This document shows positions 14,921 through 18,245 of a stretch of 18,245 nt of DNA, one piece after another. The position numbers were made by a program, and so were the translations under genes. The DNA comes from UBA9676 sp036522155 (lineage in GTDB: Bacteria > Actinomycetota > Actinomycetes > Streptosporangiales > Streptosporangiaceae), in the NCBI GenBank assembly GCA_036522155.1, contig DATDGI010000286.1, positions 1 to 18,245 on the forward strand. Direction: 5' to 3'. The notes beneath the pieces were generated by a model. The model did not search any database. It saw only the letters and a list, made by a program, of their open reading frames with translations, and had not been told where the DNA came from. Numbering within the stretch: position 1 is the first letter of the stretch; each line of letters begins with the position of its first letter.

Positions 14921-14955
14921 AACGCGTTGCGTTAATAACGTGTCGCGTTATCGCG
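14921..14955. promoter_or_regulatory. Cluster of short palindromes in a gene-free gap
   Basis: In the 486-bp gap 14668-15153, which has no gene I can support, three dyads are packed together: AACGCGTT (14921-14928), CGTTAATAACG (14930-14940) and CGCGTTATCGCG (14944-14955, arms CGCG). The last contains TATCGCG, the same 7-base half-site as the toxin-antitoxin operator at 15830. An operator or a recombination/accessory site are possible readings. Confidence 0.35.
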
Positions 14956-15153
14956 GCCAGATCATTCCACGGCTGACGACCCTCGGCGCCGAAAGCCCGG
15001 CTACCCCGGACGGCCAGGCCGCGCAGGCGATGCAGCCGCCTAGATTACCCCGTTGGGCTCGGCGGTCGGCGGCCTCTCCCCGCGTGCGGACAATTAGCGC
15101 CCTGGTTCGCCGGAGTTGCAGGCCAGGCGAGGGCGTGGACTTCGTGCGCCTGG

Positions 15154-15471
15154 TCAGGCGGCCCCGCCGAGGTCTATGTCGCTGATGCCGGGTGCGGCGA
15201 TGCGCAGGGTGCTGCCAGTGGCGTGGGCGAGGCGGGCCAGCATGTCGAGGGTGGGCAGGCTGCCGCCGCTTTCGATGCGGGCGATGGAGGACTGGGTGGT
15301 GCCCATGCGCCGGGCCAGCTCGGTCTGGGTCAGGCCCGCCCGGGTGCGCAGGGTGTAGACCAGTTCGGCCAGCTGGCCCGCGAGGGTGGCCGCGGCGTAA
15401 GCGCGGTCATATTCCTCACGGTCCTCGGGCGGGTACTTGGCGCGGAGTTCGTCGAGGGTGATGTTAGCCAT
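15154..15471 (-). CDS. HigA-like XRE-family antitoxin
   Basis: A 105-residue DNA-binding antitoxin. Residues about 33-94 form a Cro/C1-type helix-turn-helix (LRTRAGLTQTELARRMGTT, then SSIARIESGGSLPTLDMLAR). The N-terminal 30 residues are helical and charged. It begins inside the end of the toxin gene (8-bp overlap) with an ideal AGGAGG 5 nt upstream, which allows extra antitoxin synthesis. It should neutralise the upstream toxin and repress the operon through the palindrome at 15830-15847. Confidence 0.9.
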   Translation of the reverse strand: MANITLDELRAKYPPEDREEYDRAYAAATLAGQLAELVYTLRTRAGLTQTELARRMGTTQSSIARIESGGSLPTLDMLARLAHATGSTLRIAAPGISDIDLGGAA

Positions 15472-15805
15472 CGTTGCCTCCTGCTTCCCGGCTGGCCCGC
15501 AGGGCCTGCTTGGCGCGGGCCACCTCCTGCCGCTCGTTTTGCCGCTGCTTGCGGAAGGTCGTCAGCGTGATGACCTTCGCCCGCGTGTCGATGAAGTACG
15601 TCACTCGGCGGGCCGTTCCTTCGCAGGTGAACCGTAACTCGAACAGGCCGCCGCCGAGCGGCCGGGCATGCGGCATCCGCAGCGCAGGCCCAAACTCGGC
15701 AAGCCGGTCGAACGCGCGATCAGCCATCGCCTTGTCCTTGCTCCTAAGCGTGGTGTACCAGTTCTCGACCTCCGCGGAGATCTCCACGATCCAGCGCTTG
15801 CTCAC
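15464..15805 (-). CDS. HigB-like (RelE/ParE superfamily) toxin
   Basis: A 113-residue protein of the phage-derived Gp49/HigB type, whose characterised members are ribosome-dependent mRNA interferases. Typical features are the start WIVEISAEVENWY, the middle MPHARPLGGGLFELRF, then the RRVTYFIDTRAKVITLTTFRKQ strand region and a basic C-terminal helix. GTG at 15805 is the start. It precedes the antitoxin gene, the order usual for HigBA. Its place right beside attR fits a stabilisation role for the island. No damage is visible. Confidence 0.9.
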   Translation of the reverse strand: MSKRWIVEISAEVENWYTTLRSKDKAMADRAFDRLAEFGPALRMPHARPLGGGLFELRFTCEGTARRVTYFIDTRAKVITLTTFRKQRQNERQEVARAKQALRASREAGGNDG

Positions 15806-15825
15806 CCGCCGAGTATCGCACCAAC

Positions 15826-15847
15826 ACTATATCGCGTTCACGCGATA
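15826..15847 (-). promoter_or_regulatory. HigBA promoter -10 with overlapping operator palindrome
   Basis: A perfect inverted repeat, TATCGCG-TTCA-CGCGATA, spans 15830-15847. On the minus strand its end overlaps a -10 match, TATAGT (15831-15826), about 20 nt upstream of the toxin start. I see no good -35. Binding of the antitoxin helix-turn-helix here would block the promoter. Between 15848 and 16029 I see nothing else. Confidence 0.5.
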
Positions 15848-16029
15848 GCGGGGATTCCCGCCCGCAGCGATCGTCACTCACTGTAACCACCTCTCGATGT
15901 CTCCAGCGGCGAGCCGTGGAACGGGTCGTGGACCGAGCGCTTGTGGATTCCTGGGCGTTCTGAGCATTTCTGAGCGGAGCGGACAGTGCGTCAGTGCAGG
16001 CAGAGCGCCTGGGGCGGCGGAGCATCCTT

Positions 16030-16074
16030 ATGGTAAGGAGAAGGTCTACGGTTCGATTCCGTAAGGGGGCTCCA
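16030..16074 (+). repeat. attR: 45-bp duplicate of the tRNA-Thr 3' end
   Basis: Identical to 9027-9071 from the anticodon loop to CCA. No matching 5' half is present, so it is not a second tRNA, although GGCAGAGCG about 30 bases upstream resembles the D-arm. It marks the right end of the island. Confidence 0.87.
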
Positions 16075-16465
16075 GTTTATAAGATTTTTTCGAATATAGA
16101 ACTGGATACCTATCTTCCGGCGAGTGGCATTTTGAGCGGCACATGCTATGGAGAAGGTGCCTGGGACCAGGCTTTTTACGGGCGATGAGGCGCGTAGAGT
16201 GTTCCGCTTCGGGGAAGAGGTCCCGCGCCGACTCTGGCGCCAGGTGCAGCTATCCCCGCAGATCTGGCCTTGCGAAGAGTGACAAGAGTCGTTCACTCTA
16301 CGCCGACGGGGCGATATGGGACACCGACTTGGCGCGGAGACGCTGCAACCTGCGTTCCGCAGATCCGGTTGTGTTCATGACATGCTCGTTAGCGAAGCCG
16401 CAGGCTCAGGCGGCTGGCTGGTCGCAACGGCGGAAGTTCGCAGGTCCGCGAGGCGTCGCTGCGGG
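16075..16465. other. Junction sequence between attR and the truncated Wadjet gene; no supported gene
   Basis: About 390 bp with lower GC at its start. A 44-codon frame, 16148-16282 (MEKVPGTRLFTGDEARRVFR at its start), looks protein-like but has no ribosome-binding site and no family I know. A 7-bp-arm inverted repeat AGAGTGA/TCACTCT with a 10-base loop lies at 16276-16299. No frame here reads as the missing N-terminal part of the following ATPase. Confidence 0.4.
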
Positions 16466-16468
16466 TGA

Positions 16469-17963
16469 GGCACCGACTCCGCTGCGACGAGAGTCCGGCG
16501 GATCATTTCACCGGCACCGACTGAAACGCGGCACGTCGCGGATACAGAAGCGGATCTGGCCGACACCACGGAGCAGCTGGCGGAGGCCGAGGAACGGGCT
16601 GTCTCGGCGAGGGAGTCAGCGACCTCCGCTGCGACCATGTATGAAGCGCTGCGTGAAACAGCGGGTGCGGCGGTTGAGGAGCTGTACCGGCAACTGGCGG
16701 AGGTCCGCGACGAACTGGAGCGGCGGAGCACACTGGAGAAGTCAGCTCGCGGCCGTGAGCAGCAGGCGCTCGGCGACCGGGGCAAGGCCGAAGGCACCCG
16801 GGAGAGGCTGCGCGCGGAGATCGAGGAGGCGGTGCGGGCCCGGGATGCCGCGGTGGCGGAGTTCCAGTCGTTCGGCGTCACCGGGCTGCTGCGTATAGCG
16901 CTGCCTTTGCTGGAGGTTCCCGATGTCACCCAGCCGTGGGCGGCGACACCGGCCGTGCTCCTGGCCCGCGCCGTGAACGCCGGGCTGGAATCGGTGGACG
17001 ACGCTGATAGCGCGTGGGACCGGATCCAGAAGCGGGTCACCGAGGAGCACAAGCTGCTCGCCGATGCCATGGCTCGGCACGGCCATTCGGCGGGGCTTAC
17101 CCTGCACGACGGGATCATCGTGGTGGACGTGGTCTTCCAGGGCCGCAGCCATGACATCCCCGGGCTCGCCGAGGCACTCCGTGAAGAAGCCGAGCAGCGG
17201 GCGCGGCTGCTGTCCGCCCGGGAACGGGAGATCCTGGAGAACCATCTTCTCAACGAGGTGGCCGGCACCCTGCATGAACTCATCAGCGCCGCCGAGGCCG
17301 AGGTGAGGGCCATGAATGAGGAACTGGAGTCCAGGCCGACGTCGACCGGCATGAAACTGCGGCTGATCTGGCAGCAGGCTCGGGACGCGCCGGACGGGCT
17401 GGACCAGGTGCGGCACAGATTCCGGCAGACGATCGATGCCTGGTCTGCCGATGACCGCGCCGCCGTCGGGTCGTTCCTGCAGCTGCGCATCGCCACCGAG
17501 CACGCGGGCAATCCCGCGGCGGGCTGGGCCGAGGCGCTGAGCGCCGCGCTGGACTACCGCAGGTGGCATGAGTTCGTGATCCAGCGCTACCAGGCCGGCC
17601 AGTGGCGCCCGGCCACCGGCCCGGCCTCGGGCGGCGAGCGGGCACTGGCCGCCTCCGTGCCTCTGTTCGCCGCGGCGTCGGCACACTACAGGTCGGCCGG
17701 CAACCCGCACGCGCCCCGTCTCATAGCGCTGGACGAGGCCTTCGCCGGGGTCGATGACGACTCCCGCGCGAAGTGCCTCGGGCTGCTGGCCACGTTCGAC
17801 ATGGACGTGGCCATGACCAGCGAGCGGGAGTGGGGATGCTATCCGCAGGTCCCCGGGCTCGGCATCTGCCAGCTTGCGCGGCAGGGACGGGGTCGACGCC
17901 GTCCTCGTCACCCCGTGGCGGTGGGACGGGCGGGAACGCCGGCCGGCGGGACAGGCGGTATGA
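16469..17963 (+). pseudogene. Truncated and frameshifted JetC-like SMC ATPase (TIGR02680 family, Wadjet)
   Basis: The frame opens after a TGA at 16466-16468 and gives about 470 residues equal to the C-terminal part of TIGR02680 SMC/SbcC-like proteins, which are normally near 1,300-1,400 residues. Coiled-coil sequence (about 16540-16860) is followed by the C-terminal ATPase lobe: signature SGGE at 17627-17638, Walker B LIALDEAF around 17720-17743, D-loop GVDDDS and the family ending MTSEREWGCYP. The Walker A lobe and half of the coiled coil are missing. Near 17885 one extra G shifts the frame: the family-like ending DGVDAVLVTPWRWDGRE lies in the next frame, which stops at 17961-17963, overlapping the next ATG. 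It cannot be a working ATPase. JetC normally acts with JetA, B and D against plasmids. Confidence 0.8.
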
Positions 17964-18245
17964 CCGAGACCGACCCCAAGCTGCACCGCCTGCTCGGCGG
18001 CGAGCCGGTCGCATGGCTGCTGCGGCGGGCACGGGACCGGCTGGAAGCCGGGCGTCCCCTGACCGGGGCGGTCACCTTGCCCGCCGCCACGCCGGATCAG
18101 CGGCGCGCGGTTGAGCGGTTGACCGGACGGGCCGCCCGTTCCGGGGCGTCGCTGTCGGTGTCGCTGGCGGAGGTCGACCGGATTCTCCGGGACAGCGGTG
18201 CCGCGCAGGGCGGGCTGGCCGAGGCGGTGACGCGCCTGACCGGTC
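17960..18245 (+). CDS. JetD-like protein (TIGR02679 family), N-terminal part, runs off the right edge
   Basis: 95 residues are visible (LHRLLGGEPVAWLLRRARDR, then LEAGRPLTGAVTLPAATPDQ and RAVERLTGRAARSGASLSVS). They match the start of TIGR02679 proteins, the fourth member of the DUF2397/DUF2398/TIGR02680/DUF2399 Wadjet-type cluster; the C-terminal toprim-like nuclease domain would lie outside the window. ATG at 17960 overlaps the natural stop of the preceding gene (ATGA). Because of the upstream frameshift the truncated JetC frame now reads straight into this gene. No A or B subunit gene is visible upstream. Confidence 0.78.
   Translation, partial: MTETDPKLHRLLGGEPVAWLLRRARDRLEAGRPLTGAVTLPAATPDQRRAVERLTGRAARSGASLSVSLAEVDRILRDSGAAQGGLAEAVTRLTG

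Larger units (their letters stand above)
9027..16074. mobile_element. tRNA-Thr genomic island flanked by 45-bp att repeats, no integrase
   Basis: The segment between two exact copies of the tRNA 3' end has the standard layout of an element integrated by a tyrosine recombinase: intact tRNA at one end, 3' tRNA fragment at the other, repeat unit distance 7,003 bp. Cargo is an IS5-type element, an ECF sigma-factor scrap, an ABC exporter operon, a two-component system and a HigBA-like pair. I find no recombinase, excisionase, relaxase or replication gene, so the island is either a decayed remnant or an element mobilised in trans (CIME-like). Confidence 0.78.

Noticed and set aside
14898..15185. 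95-residue plus-strand frame in the gap after the response regulator
   Set aside because: No ribosome-binding site or recognisable motif, it covers the palindrome cluster and overlaps the antitoxin end; I considered an integrase remnant but see no catalytic motif.
15985..16074. Possible second tRNA-Thr at attR
   Set aside because: Only the 3' half is present; no acceptor 5' strand, and the anticodon stem 5' side does not pair.
16375..17986. Minus-strand frames of 378 and 414 residues opposite the JetC remnant
   Set aside because: The plus strand has the ATPase signature, Walker B and family ending; the antisense frames are low-complexity.

Overview
The window is very GC-rich DNA with GTG as well as ATG starts, frequent four-base ATGA/GTGA overlaps, and proteins rich in Ala, Arg, Gly and Pro. 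This points to a high-GC actinomycete; I cannot name a genus or species.

Left part (1-4967, minus strand): a four-gene operon read right to left. It encodes a multisubunit thiamine-diphosphate 2-oxoacid:acceptor oxidoreductase: a gamma-like subunit, a 630-residue GltD-like flavoprotein fused to a two-cluster ferredoxin domain, the alpha subunit, and the beta subunit, which runs off the left edge. The alpha subunit carries Arg where pyruvate:ferredoxin oxidoreductases have the Thr of YPITP. At a fixed offset it also has the Arg, Asp, Asp and Phe that I recall from the active site of Moorella oxalate oxidoreductase. The gamma subunit lacks the usual GRGGQG-type motif. The best reading is an oxalate oxidoreductase-like, possibly CoA-independent enzyme linked to NAD(P) through the flavoprotein. 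A candidate promoter containing a 6-bp-arm dyad lies just upstream.

Next come two convergent surface-protein genes: a plus-strand protein with a long Asp-Pro-Arg-repeat cytoplasmic region and one membrane span (5294-7450), and a minus-strand secreted, C-terminally anchored protein with a Thr-Pro linker (7458-8594). A small plus-strand gene (8811-8954) precedes an intact tRNA-Thr(GGT) at 8996-9071.

Right part: the last 45 bases of the tRNA, starting in the anticodon loop, are repeated exactly at 16030-16074. The 7 kb between is therefore a tRNA-targeted genomic island with attL and attR but no integrase. It holds a complete 984-bp IS5-type insertion sequence with 17-bp inverted repeats and a TTA target duplication, a scrap of an ECF sigma-factor gene, and an ABC-2 exporter operon on the minus strand. 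That operon consists of a small membrane protein, a decapitated ATPase remnant, an ATPase and a permease, all joined by ATGA overlaps. A divergent NarL-type histidine kinase/response regulator pair follows, with three CCACC/GGTGG palindromes between the two transcription units, and then a HigBA-like toxin-antitoxin pair with an operator palindrome. The likely logic is that the two-component system senses an envelope or drug signal and controls the exporter, while the toxin-antitoxin pair stabilises the island.

Beyond attR is a broken Wadjet-type anti-plasmid locus. It contains the C-terminal part of a TIGR02680/JetC SMC-like ATPase, lacking the Walker A half and carrying an apparent frameshift near its end, followed by the N-terminus of a TIGR02679/JetD-like protein that leaves the window.
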